Source of the DNA: Alphaproteobacteria bacterium
GTDB lineage: Bacteria > Pseudomonadota > Alphaproteobacteria > Rhizobiales > Beijerinckiaceae
Length of the DNA: 7,632 nt
Direction: 5' to 3'
NCBI GenBank assembly: GCA_009920595.1
Contig: RFZR01000071.1
Span: 1-7,632, forward strand
The notes below the pieces were generated by a model. The model was not told the DNA's origin and made no database searches. It was given only the letters and a program-made list of their open reading frames with translations. Of the stretch, positions 1 to 5,474 are shown piece after piece. Made by a program: the position numbers and the translations under genes. Position 1 is the first letter of the stretch; every line of letters starts with the position of its first letter.

Positions 1-26
1 GGAAAAAATGGTCGGAGTGGCGGGAT

Positions 27-99
27 TCGAACCCAAATCTTCTGCGATCACGCTCTGGGCAAAGCCCAACCGCATGATCCATTTAAGTCGTGGGTTCGA
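27..99 (-). other. Nested hairpin in repeat unit 1
   Basis: Same architecture as in unit 2. The outer stem is 27-35 with 91-99, the middle stem 46-53 with 72-79, and the inner stem 56-60 with 64-68. The single change inside the middle stem (a at 74) leaves a G-U pair in minus-strand RNA, so the fold survives on that strand, while plus-strand RNA would have an A-C mismatch. Confidence 0.65.
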
Positions 100-148
100 C
101 AATGCGCTGCGGAAATTTATCGGGAAAAAATGGTCGGAGTGGCGGGAT

Positions 149-221
149 TCGAACCCAAATCTTCTGCGATCACGCTCTGGGCAAAGCCCAACTGCGTGAT
201 CCATTTAAGTCGTGGGTTCGA
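149..221 (-). other. Nested hairpin in repeat unit 2
   Basis: Three perfect stems are stacked around one axis. The outer stem is 9 bp (149-157 with 213-221), the middle stem is 8 bp (GATCACGC at 168-175 with GCGTGATC at 194-201), and the inner stem is 5 bp (TGGGC 178-182 with GCCCA 186-190) closing a 3-nt loop. The outer stem uses the copied tRNA T-arm sequence as one arm. If transcribed from the tRNA promoter, the fold would lie in the trailer RNA. The function is unknown; the structure itself is plain in the sequence. Confidence 0.7.
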
Positions 222-253
222 CAATGCGCTGCGGAAATTTGTTTAGGAAAAAA

Positions 254-331
254 TGGTCGGAGTGGCGGGATTCGAACCCACGACCCCTAGTCCCCCAGAC
301 TAGTGCGCTAACCGGGCTGCGCTACACTCCG
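254..331 (-). tRNA. tRNA-Pro (anticodon GGG)
   Basis: The minus strand folds as a complete 78-nt tRNA with encoded CCA. The acceptor stem is CGGAGTG with CACTCCG, the discriminator is A, the D stem is GCGC with GCGC around a 10-nt loop, the anticodon stem is CTAGT with ACTAG, and the T loop is TTCGAAT closed by GTGGG with CCCGC. The anticodon loop CTGGGGG places GGG at positions 34-36, which reads proline CCC/CCU codons. C1 pairing with the acceptor G, as seen here, is usual for bacterial tRNA-Pro. A promoter lies directly upstream. Downstream of the CCA comes a run of six T and then the tandem repeats that copy its 3' end. Confidence 0.96.
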
Positions 332-340
332 ACTGCCCTC

Positions 341-369
341 CCTATATTGAGTGAACCTCGTATTGGCAA
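341..369 (-). promoter_or_regulatory. Putative promoter of tRNA-Pro
   Basis: On the minus strand TTGCCA (364-369) and TATAGG (341-346) are separated by exactly 17 bp, close to the sigma-70 consensus. The -10 box ends 9 bp before the tRNA 5' end at 331, giving a leader of only a few nucleotides, as is common for tRNA genes. This is a prediction from sequence alone. Confidence 0.6.
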
Positions 370-385
370 CCCGAGACGCGCCGCC

Positions 386-1063
386 TCACTCACCGCGCGA
401 GGCGCGGCTTTCGCTCGCAACGATCCGTGCGGTTGAAATCAGCTGACCGCATTCTTCAAGCTCGGCGAGAACCGCCTGCAGTTTCTGCGAGACTTGGCTT
501 GAAACCGATACGCCGCGCCAGGCCGATGGCAACATGCGCGCAACCGCTTGCGGCGATGAGCTGTCGCCCTCGTCTTCAACCACTTCTCCAAAGAGCCCGA
601 GCTGCGCTTTGTTACGCTTAGCAGTGCGCAGAGGCGCGCGTGGACGCGGCGCAATCAAAGCCGCGAGATCCTCAGCGGAGCCGGGTTTCGGCGCGCTGAG
701 AGGTTCTGCCTCGGCTTTGGCTTTCAGTGGTGAAGCGAGAACCACACGCTCGGCGGCAGCTTCTTGCATAGCGGCCTTGGCAGGCAATTTCCCTGTACGC
801 CCGATGGCCTGAATATATTTCGGGCCCTCTTCCTTGAAGATGCGCTGCACACCGCGGATCGTATAACCGGTTCCATGCAGCAAATGCTTGATGCCGCGCA
901 CGAGATCGACATCATCAGGACGATAAAAGCGACGACCGCCCCCGCGTTTCAAAGGCTTGATCTGAGAGAAGCGCTGCTCCCAAAAACGCAACACATGCTG
1001 CGGCAAATCGAGATCGCTCGCGACTTCGCTAATCGTTCTGTAGGCGTCTGGAGCTTTATCCAT
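386..1063 (-). CDS. MerR-family transcriptional regulator, uncharacterised
   Basis: A 225-residue protein with an N-terminal winged-helix MerR-type DNA-binding domain at about residues 10-80. The pattern TISEVASDLDLPQHVLRFWE forms the helix-turn-helix, and GGGRRFYRPDDVDLV is the typical wing and following helix. After residue ~85 comes an Ala/Pro/Lys-rich linker with no recognisable effector domain, then a C-terminal predicted helix (about 186-212). I see no cysteine cluster of the metal-sensing type, so the signal is unknown. I chose the ATG at 1063 because GAGGGAGGG lies 7 bp upstream; the ATG at 1081, six codons earlier, has no such site in front. It follows ihfA by 43 bp on the same strand and probably shares its transcript. 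A MerR-like gene after ihfA is, from memory, common in this group of bacteria. Target genes are not evident. Confidence 0.88.
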   Translation of the reverse strand: MDKAPDAYRTISEVASDLDLPQHVLRFWEQRFSQIKPLKRGGGRRFYRPDDVDLVRGIKHLLHGTGYTIRGVQRIFKEEGPKYIQAIGRTGKLPAKAAMQEAAAERVVLASPLKAKAEAEPLSAPKPGSAEDLAALIAPRPRAPLRTAKRNKAQLGLFGEVVEDEGDSSSPQAVARMLPSAWRGVSVSSQVSQKLQAVLAELEECGQLISTARIVASESRASRGE

Positions 1064-1070
1064 AACCGCG

Positions 1071-1079
1071 CCCTCCCTC
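1071..1079 (-). promoter_or_regulatory. Ribosome binding site of the MerR-like gene
   Basis: GAGGGAGGG on the minus strand, 7 bp before the ATG at 1063. It decides the start in favour of this ATG over the in-frame ATG at 1081, inside which no translation signal is needed. Confidence 0.65.
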
Positions 1080-1106
1080 ATGAAACGAGATCAGAGCCTA
1101 ACGGGA

Positions 1107-1418
1107 TCAATCCGAGTCGGGAACCGGCTCGCCATTGACGCGGGCTTTCATGATGTTTGAAGGTTTAAAAACCATCACGCGACGCGGCTCAATCGGCACT
1201 TCGACACCCGTTTTCGGGTTACGGCCAACGCGCTGGCCCTTATCGCGAACAAGGAAGGAGCCGAAAGAAGAGAGTTTCACGCTGTCACCCCGCGCGAGTG
1301 AGGCCGAGATTTCCTCAAGCACCAATTCCACGAGCGCAGACGACTCGCTGCGCGACAGACCGACCCGCTGATAAACGGCTTCGCTCAATTCCGCGCGTGT
1401 CACAGTTCGTTGCGCCAT
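1107..1418 (-). CDS. ihfA: Integration host factor subunit alpha
   Basis: A 103-residue HU/IHF-family DNA-bending protein that acts in the nucleoid as a heterodimer with IhfB. IHF shapes promoters, origins and recombination sites. Two helices (about 8-42) form the dimer body. Strands at 46-58 carry the family pattern KLSSFGSFLVRDK. The DNA-intercalating arm holds RNPKTG at 66-71 with Pro68 at its tip, followed by RRVMVFKPSNIMK (79-91). The N-terminal residues TVTRAELSEAVY and the arm favour IHF alpha over HU or IHF beta. The start is the ATG at 1418, since AAGGAG lies 5 bp upstream; the upstream in-frame GTG at 1424 overlaps that site. The gene lies 83 bp after fabH with a promoter candidate in the gap, and 43 bp before the MerR-like gene. 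Its length is normal for the family. Confidence 0.96.
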   Translation of the reverse strand: MAQRTVTRAELSEAVYQRVGLSRSESSALVELVLEEISASLARGDSVKLSSFGSFLVRDKGQRVGRNPKTGVEVPIEPRRVMVFKPSNIMKARVNGEPVPDSD

Positions 1419-1423
1419 ACCCA

Positions 1424-1429
1424 CTCCTT
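1424..1429 (-). promoter_or_regulatory. Ribosome binding site of ihfA
   Basis: AAGGAG on the minus strand, 5 bp before the ATG at 1418. It overlaps the possible GTG start at 1424 and so rules that codon out. Confidence 0.75.
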
Positions 1430-1439
1430 ATGCCCCAAA

Positions 1440-1468
1440 ACCCTATTGCGGGCGAAACAGCGCGTCAA
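1440..1468 (-). promoter_or_regulatory. Putative promoter of ihfA
   Basis: In the 83-bp gap between fabH and ihfA, TTGACG (1463-1468) and TAGGGT (1440-1445) are separated by 17 bp. The -35 box is strong and the -10 box is weak, which is not unusual in alphaproteobacteria. It would let ihfA and the MerR-like gene be expressed apart from plsX-fabH. No clear terminator for fabH is visible in the gap. Confidence 0.4.
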
Positions 1469-1501
1469 TGCTCTATTTACTAAGATTTTTCAAGCGCTTC
1501 C

Positions 1502-2476
1502 TTACCATCGGATGAGCGCAGACCCCCAGGTGAAACCACCCCCCATGGCCTCAATCAGGACGAGTTCACCCTGTTTGATCCGGCCATCATGGCGGGCGAC
1601 TGAAAGCGCAAGCGGAATAGAAGCCGCCGATGTGTTGCCGTGCTGATCAACGGTAATCACCACTTTCGATGGATCGATGCCAAGTTTTTTGGCCGTGGCG
1701 TCAATGATACGGCGATTGGCCTGATGGGGCACGAACCAGCTGATGTCGGATGCCGCCATGCCAGAACGGTGAAGCGCCTCATCCACTGTCTCAGCCAGAT
1801 TGACAACCGCATGGCGGAACACTTCCTTGCCCTCCATGCGCAAATGGCCGGTGGTCATTGTGGTTGAAGGCCCGCCATCGACATAAAGCTTATCAAGATG
1901 GCGACCATCGGAGCGCAAATGCGTGCAGAGAATGCCACGATCCGCATTCGTACCAACGCCCTCTTGCGCTTCAAGGATCACGGCCCCTGCCCCATCACCA
2001 AACAAAACGCAGGTGGTGCGATCCGTCCAATCAAGAATGCGTGAGAATGTTTCAGCGCCAATAACCAGCGCGCGTTTCGCTGATCCTGTTTTCAAGAAAT
2101 TATCAGCGGTGGTGAGCGCATAAACAAAACCGGAGCACACCGCTTGAACATCAAAGGCCGCTCCGCCTGTTATGCCGAGTGCGGCTTGGACCTGCGTGGC
2201 CGTTGATGGGAATGTATAATCAGGTGTTGCGGTGGCAAGCACAATCAAATCAATTGAATTTGCATTAATCTTTGCATCCGCGATTGCCGCTTTCGCGGCT
2301 TCGATCGCAAGCATGGATGTCGTTTCACCTTCGCTCGCAATGTGGCGCGCGCGAATGCCCGTACGCTCGACAATCCATTCGTCATTCGTATCCACCAATG
2401 ACATGAGATCCGCATTGGTCATGCATTTTTTGGGAAGATAATGACCCGCACCAAGAATGACGGAACGAAGAGTCAC
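1502..2476 (-). CDS. fabH: Beta-ketoacyl-ACP synthase III (KAS III)
   Basis: A 324-residue cytosolic enzyme that starts type II fatty acid synthesis by condensing acetyl-CoA with malonyl-ACP to give acetoacetyl-ACP. The thiolase-fold triad is complete: Cys114 in DVQAVCSGF, His251 in VPHQANRRI, and Asn281 in QHGNTSAAS. The N-terminal DEWIVERTGIR (32-42) matches the CoA-binding stretch of KAS III, and the C-terminal glycine-rich GGGFTWGSALIRW is typical. Length is close to the usual ~317-330. The start is a GTG at 2476 with AAGGAG 7 bp upstream. It overlaps the plsX stop by 4 bp (GTGA), so translation is probably coupled to plsX. The plsX-fabH pairing is widespread in bacteria. Confidence 0.97.
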   Translation of the reverse strand: MTLRSVILGAGHYLPKKCMTNADLMSLVDTNDEWIVERTGIRARHIASEGETTSMLAIEAAKAAIADAKINANSIDLIVLATATPDYTFPSTATQVQAALGITGGAAFDVQAVCSGFVYALTTADNFLKTGSAKRALVIGAETFSRILDWTDRTTCVLFGDGAGAVILEAQEGVGTNADRGILCTHLRSDGRHLDKLYVDGGPSTTMTTGHLRMEGKEVFRHAVVNLAETVDEALHRSGMAASDISWFVPHQANRRIIDATAKKLGIDPSKVVITVDQHGNTSAASIPLALSVARHDGRIKQGELVLIEAMGGGFTWGSALIRW

Positions 2477-3561
2477 GACGTCACTCCTTGATCAGACGGA
2501 GGCGTTGTTTGTTTCGCTTGATCTGCGGCTTCAAGACTTGCGAGAGACGATTGCAACGCGGTTTGAATACGATCCTGCAGATCATATTTAACCATATCAT
2601 ATCCAACATCGATGGCGGCGGCAAAACCAACACCATCTGTGCCGCCATGACTTTTAATCACAACACCATCAAGACCCAAAAACACACCGCCATTCACTTT
2701 ACGCGGATCAAGGCGATCTTTAAGAGCGGCAAAAGCCGAATAGGCAAAAAGATAACCGATACGGCTCATGAGGCTCGAACCCATCGCCTGACGCAAATAG
2801 GTTGCGATTTGTTTGGCGGTACCTTCGGCTGTCTTCAATGCAATGTTGCCAGAGAAGCCTTCAGTGACAACGACATCGACCGTGCCTTGACCAATATCAT
2901 CACCTTCAACAAACCCTTCATAACGCAAAGACGGGAAAGGAAGTTCACGCATGACGCGACCCGCTTCGCGAATTTCATCAAGGCCCTTCACATCTTCAGT
3001 GCCAACATTCAGGAGCCCCACTGTCGGCGTATCGAGATCAAACAAAATGCTCGCCATCGCTGCGCCCATCAAAGACATGGTCACGAGGTGACGTGAGTCC
3101 GCACCAATCGTCGCACCGACATCGAGCACGATCGACTCGCCCCGAATTGTCGGCCAGATCGCAGCAATCGCTGGTCGATTCACGCCGTTCATCGTGCGCA
3201 AACAAAAGGTGGCCATGGCCATCAAGGCGCCGGTATTGCCAGCCGAAACCGCCGCATCCGCTTCACCGTCTTTCACAGCCTGGATCGCTTGCCACATCGA
3301 TGATTTTCCGCGACCGCGACGTAACGCCTGGCCCGGCTTCTCATCCATGCCGATGAAGATTTCTGACGCCCGCACCTCACTGACAGTTGCAAGACGCGGA
3401 TGGTTTACAAGCAAAGCGCGAATGCGCTCGGGATCACCGAATAGCAAGAAACTTATTTCAGGATGCCGCTCGAGCGCCAAAGCGGCACCGGGAATCACGG
3501 TTTCAGGCCCGTGATCGCCCCCCATCGCATCAAGCGCCAGTCTAACCCGTGCCGCCGTCAT
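2473..3561 (-). CDS. plsX: Phosphate acyltransferase PlsX
   Basis: A 362-residue peripheral membrane enzyme that converts acyl-ACP and phosphate to acyl-phosphate, the donor for PlsY in the first step of phospholipid synthesis. Family signatures appear in order: LDAMGGDHGP (10-19), SAGNTGALMAMA (106-117), NRPAIAA (128-134), LDVGA (146-150), VGLLNVGTED (181-190), VTEGFSGNIALK (232-243), and SHGGTDGVGF (304-313). Length is normal, with a short polar C-terminal tail (about 345-362). The ATG at 3561 has GAGG only 4 bp upstream, a weak site. fabH overlaps its stop. A 159-bp gap separates it from the YceD gene. In E. coli rpmF fills this place (yceD-rpmF-plsX-fabH), but no L32 sequence is present here. 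The gap holds three direct 12-bp repeats and a small open frame that ends on the plsX start. Confidence 0.97.
   Translation of the reverse strand: MTAARVRLALDAMGGDHGPETVIPGAALALERHPEISFLLFGDPERIRALLVNHPRLATVSEVRASEIFIGMDEKPGQALRRGRGKSSMWQAIQAVKDGEADAAVSAGNTGALMAMATFCLRTMNGVNRPAIAAIWPTIRGESIVLDVGATIGADSRHLVTMSLMGAAMASILFDLDTPTVGLLNVGTEDVKGLDEIREAGRVMRELPFPSLRYEGFVEGDDIGQGTVDVVVTEGFSGNIALKTAEGTAKQIATYLRQAMGSSLMSRIGYLFAYSAFAALKDRLDPRKVNGGVFLGLDGVVIKSHGGTDGVGFAAAIDVGYDMVKYDLQDRIQTALQSSLASLEAADQAKQTTPPSDQGVTS
2484..2489 (-). promoter_or_regulatory. Ribosome binding site of fabH
   Basis: AAGGAG inside the last codons of plsX, 7 bp before the GTG start of fabH. It supports a non-ATG start that overlaps the plsX stop codon. 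Confidence 0.75.
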
Positions 3562-3707
3562 CGCGCCTCAATCAATTTTGGATCGCAATTCTGGATCGTG
3601 AGCGATCCTGGATCTCTTGCACCGAATCCCGTCGGCCCGTTCACATTCGATTTCGACATTAGCGGTCCGGGCCGCTCGGGCCAACCCCCTTGCCTGCCCT
3701 TCTCCAT
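3558..3707 (-). CDS. Possible small leader ORF before plsX (49 codons)
   Basis: An open frame from ATG at 3707 (or an internal ATG at residue 17) runs to a TGA whose last two bases are shared with the plsX ATG (ATGA junction at 3558-3561). The peptide begins MEKGRQGGWPERPGP and ends DPKLIEAR. I recognise no family, and there is no good ribosome binding site before either ATG. The frame continues upstream across part of the YceD gene as a longer alternate frame, so it may be chance. The ATGA junction with the weak plsX ribosome binding site is the only reason to list it. Confidence 0.15.
   Translation of the reverse strand: MEKGRQGGWPERPGPLMSKSNVNGPTGFGARDPGSLTIQNCDPKLIEAR
3573..3614. repeat. 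Three direct 12-bp repeats upstream of plsX
   Basis: On the plus strand CAATTTTGGATC (3573-3584), CAATTCTGGATC (3586-3597) and CGATCCTGGATC (3603-3614) share the pattern CRATYYTGGATC. Start-to-start distances are 13 and 17 bp. They lie 12-53 bp before the plsX start codon, in a gap of 159 bp. The third copy also forms part of a 6-bp hairpin (GGATCG CTCA CGATCC on the minus strand). They could be operator sites or a leader structure; no regulator is identified. Confidence 0.5.
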
Positions 3708-3720
3708 AAGCCAGATAGCA

Positions 3721-4245
3721 TCATGATTTAGATTTGATGGCCGCAAGCTTGGCAAAAGGTGATGGCGGTTTATCATCATCATCTTCGTGATAGTCGAAAA
3801 CAACGCCTGGCTTTTTCGGATAGGGATCGAGAGACAAAGCCGTAAATTCTGCGGCAAGCGCACCAAGATCAATCTGACCATCAATAATCGGATCGGGGCC
3901 CTCTTCTTCGCTGTCTTCGCTTGATGCGTCTTCACGCGGTTCATCATAATCAACCGACACCGCCTCATGGAAATCCATATCAAAAGACTCAACCGACAAA
4001 ACACAAAGCCTTGTGACAATGCCAGACACATCGCCGCGCACTTTCACACGCGAGCCTTTGCGTATGAGCTTGAATGATGCGTTGAGTTTAACAACGGCTG
4101 GAATATCAAAAAGTTTTGCAAGGCCCGCGCGCTCTGCTTCTGTCGCTTCGAAATTTACAACCAAGCCATCGGGCTTAATCGTTGCAACATCAATCGGATG
4201 AGTGAGAGGCAAAGCCTTCTGATCATGATCTTGAGATGTTGACAT
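3721..4245 (-). CDS. YceD/DUF177 family protein (23S rRNA accumulation)
   Basis: A 174-residue protein that I assign to the DUF177 (YceD) family. Members are needed for normal 23S rRNA accumulation in E. coli and plants; the mechanism is unclear. Supporting features are the central beta-rich part (about 50-98) with GDVSGIVTRLCVLSVESF, an acidic stretch at 102-118 (EPREDASSEDSEEEG), and the conserved C-terminal IDLGALAAEFTALSLDPYPKKPG (125-147). The CxxC pair seen in some members is absent. I chose the ATG at 4245 because AAGGA lies 8 bp upstream; the ATG at 4266 overlaps the upstream gene and has no such site. Only 4 bp separate it from the chaperone gene, and plsX follows 159 bp later, matching the yceD-plsX-fabH linkage of many proteobacteria. 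Confidence 0.85.
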   Translation of the reverse strand: MSTSQDHDQKALPLTHPIDVATIKPDGLVVNFEATEAERAGLAKLFDIPAVVKLNASFKLIRKGSRVKVRGDVSGIVTRLCVLSVESFDMDFHEAVSVDYDEPREDASSEDSEEEGPDPIIDGQIDLGALAAEFTALSLDPYPKKPGVVFDYHEDDDDKPPSPFAKLAAIKSKS

Positions 4246-4249
4246 AAGA

Positions 4250-4804
4250 TCAGTCCTTCTCCGCATTGATCATTAAGGCACGCGCTATGGCATCAGATGT
4301 GAAAACATCAAACGACGTCTGATCGAGCGTCTTTGAAAAAAGATTCACATAGGAGATCAAATTTTCAACAGTGGCGTCTGACGGTGGCTTTGATGCATAG
4401 ATATTGCGGATGAGCACCGCTTTCAAAACCGCGTGATCCTCTGACTGCAAGGCATCGACATATGCACCCGCGCGACCGAGAAAAGCCGCAGCCATCTGTT
4501 TGATACGTTTGGGAACGCCAAGATCGCCAACGCCCATTTCACGTAACATGCCGTCGAATTCGGAAAAAATCCGATCAACAAAATCGCGCGCGAGATCCGG
4601 CGCGGGCGACGGGAGACTGTTGAGCCGCCGTGCAATGAGTGACGCATGAAGCGTGAAAGACTCAAAGCGTCCTTCAAACGTATCTGGCACCTGATAGACG
4701 CGATAGAGAGGTTCAGCCCGGGCCGCCGCCATCACGGCGCCATAAAGCCGATCAAGTATCTCACGGTTCGCGCGTCTTTGCCGAAAGTAAGAGAAAATAC
4801 CCAT
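4250..4804 (-). CDS. Ubiquinol-cytochrome c chaperone (CBP3-like)
   Basis: A 184-residue, mainly helical protein of the ubiquinol-cytochrome c chaperone family, related to mitochondrial Cbp3, which helps assemble cytochrome b of the bc1 complex. The family pattern is clear: LYGAVMAAAR (20-29), VPDTFEGRFESFTLHASLIARRL (39-61), and LREMGVGDLGVPKRIKQMAAAFLGRAGAY (87-115). No signal peptide or transmembrane segment is seen, so it probably acts at the cytoplasmic side of the inner membrane. The start is uncertain. The ATG at 4804 fits where homologues usually begin, but an in-frame ATG at 4834 has the better ribosome binding site (AAGGGG, 8 bp upstream) and would add MRLSGFGGRI. It is the first gene of the minus-strand series and diverges from bamE. 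Confidence 0.88.
   Translation of the reverse strand: MGIFSYFRQRRANREILDRLYGAVMAAARAEPLYRVYQVPDTFEGRFESFTLHASLIARRLNSLPSPAPDLARDFVDRIFSEFDGMLREMGVGDLGVPKRIKQMAAAFLGRAGAYVDALQSEDHAVLKAVLIRNIYASKPPSDATVENLISYVNLFSKTLDQTSFDVFTSDAIARALMINAEKD
4254..4258 (-). promoter_or_regulatory. Ribosome binding site of the YceD gene
   Basis: AAGGA lies over the last codons of the upstream chaperone gene, 8 bp before the ATG at 4245. It decides for this start over the ATG at 4266 and suggests translational coupling. Confidence 0.6.
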
Positions 4805-4936
4805 GATCCGTCCACCGAACCCCGAAAGGCGCATCCGCTGCGCCCCTTGCCATGGCTGCGGGGTAAGGCATAAGGAAGGGGTCGCGCAAGAAAAATCCCG
4901 TGCCTGATCCTAGGCCATACCGGAGTCTTTTGCCCT
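4805..4936. promoter_or_regulatory. Divergent intergenic region between the chaperone gene and bamE
   Basis: About 130 bp separate two oppositely transcribed genes, so promoters for both must lie here or overlap the gene starts. I could not find a convincing -35/-10 pair on either strand. Possible weak boxes (TTGCCA near 4853 on plus, TTGCGC near 4885-4890 on minus) have poor partners. Confidence 0.4.
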
Positions 4937-5392
4937 ATGAATGGTTCACTGCGTAAAAATGCCTCATCCCTTATGCGGACTGCGGCGCTTTCGGCTCTCC
5001 TTTTGAGCCCGCTCGCCGCCTGCACCACTGCGGGACCGCAGACGCAAGGCTATGTCATCGATGAACAGGCTGTTGCGGAAATCAAACCGGGCATGGATGC
5101 GAAAAAGGTGCTTTCGATTTTGGGAACGCCTTCGACAGTTTCAACGGTCGGCAATCAGAGCTGGTATTACATCAGCCAGAACACCAATCGGAAATATATG
5201 TTCCAGAAACCTGAAATCACCGATCAACGCGTGCTGGCTGTAATTTTCACAAAGGCATTGAAAGTGGAGAGCATCGCCAATTATGGCATGAAAGATGGTG
5301 AAGTGTTCGACTTCAACAAAAACACCACACCGACTGGCGGGACCGATCTTTCGATTGTGCGCCAAATGTTGCGGATGGTTGGTTCAACCTGA
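4937..5392 (+). CDS. bamE: Outer membrane protein assembly factor BamE (SmpA/OmlA lipoprotein)
   Basis: A 151-residue lipoprotein. A basic N terminus and hydrophobic stretch (15-28) end in the lipobox LAAC with Cys29 as the lipid-modified residue. Thr follows, with no Asp at +2 that would retain it in the inner membrane, so outer membrane sorting is expected. The SmpA/OmlA domain covers about 45-115: EIKPGMDAKKVLSILGTPS (49-66) and SWYYISQ (75-81) are its hallmarks. BamE supports the BAM complex that inserts beta-barrel proteins. The ATG at 4937 has GGAG 11 bp upstream, rather far; a second ATG at 4973 would still keep a signal sequence but has no ribosome site. It ends at the bidirectional terminator facing hppA. 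Confidence 0.92.
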   Translation: MNGSLRKNASSLMRTAALSALLLSPLAACTTAGPQTQGYVIDEQAVAEIKPGMDAKKVLSILGTPSTVSTVGNQSWYYISQNTNRKYMFQKPEITDQRVLAVIFTKALKVESIANYGMKDGEVFDFNKNTTPTGGTDLSIVRQMLRMVGST

Positions 5393-5418
5393 TCCTGCCC
5401 TCAAAAAAATCAGGTAAC

Positions 5419-5449
5419 AAAAAACCCCCGGACAATGTCCGGGGGTTTT
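5419..5449. terminator. Bidirectional intrinsic terminator between bamE and hppA
   Basis: A perfect inverted repeat CCCCCGGA/TCCGGGGG (5425-5445, with a CAATG loop) is preceded by A6 and followed by T4. Read on plus it ends bamE 33 bp after its stop. Read on minus the A6 becomes a U6 tract and it ends hppA 30 bp after its stop. The convergent gene arrangement fits shared use. Confidence 0.92.
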
Positions 5450-5474
5450 GTATTTTGAGCGTTTCCGAAAAAGA

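Larger units (their letters stand above)
1..245 (-). repeat. Tandem ~122-bp repeats carrying the 3' end of tRNA-Pro
   Basis: Two near-identical units follow the tRNA-Pro gene in its direction of transcription. Unit 2 spans about 123-245 and unit 1 about 1-122. Positions 1-118 match 123-240 except at 71/193 (c/t) and 74/196 (a/g). Each unit contains the terminal 27 nt of the tRNA gene including CCA (9-35 and 131-157; the real copy is 254-280) plus the flanking T6CC tract, so 35 bp are shared three times (1-35, 123-157, 246-280). The copies are spaced 122 and 123 bp apart. The units lack the 5' half of a tRNA, so they are not tRNA genes. The arrangement resembles the trailer repeats of E. coli tyrT, which also carry the tRNA 3' end. 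Unit 1 touches the window edge, so the array may continue outside. This array fills the gene-free stretch before the tRNA; I see no convincing protein gene in it. Confidence 0.92.

Noticed and set aside
9..157. Copies of the tRNA 3' end as extra tRNA genes
   Set aside because: Only the T-arm part, acceptor 3' strand and CCA are present. There is no matching acceptor 5' strand, D arm or anticodon arm.
1..280. Repeats as att sites of an integrated element
   Set aside because: The copies are only 122-123 bp apart with no integrase or cargo in the window. A tandem array fits better, although an element beyond position 1 cannot be excluded.
386..430. GC-rich imperfect inverted repeat at the end of the MerR-like gene as a terminator
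   Set aside because: Pairing is interrupted by a bulge and there is no T tract on the minus strand.
8..436. Open frames on the plus strand with peptides like GGIRTHDP
   Set aside because: They are antisense readings of the tRNA-Pro gene and its repeated 3' ends. This peptide pattern is a well-known annotation artefact opposite tRNA genes.
1490..1500. AAGCGCTT palindrome after fabH as a terminator
   Set aside because: The palindrome is 8 bp with no loop room and no T tract follows on the minus strand.
3708..4031. Alternate minus-strand frame across the YceD gene
   Set aside because: It overlaps a well-supported gene in another frame and the peptide shows no recognisable family.
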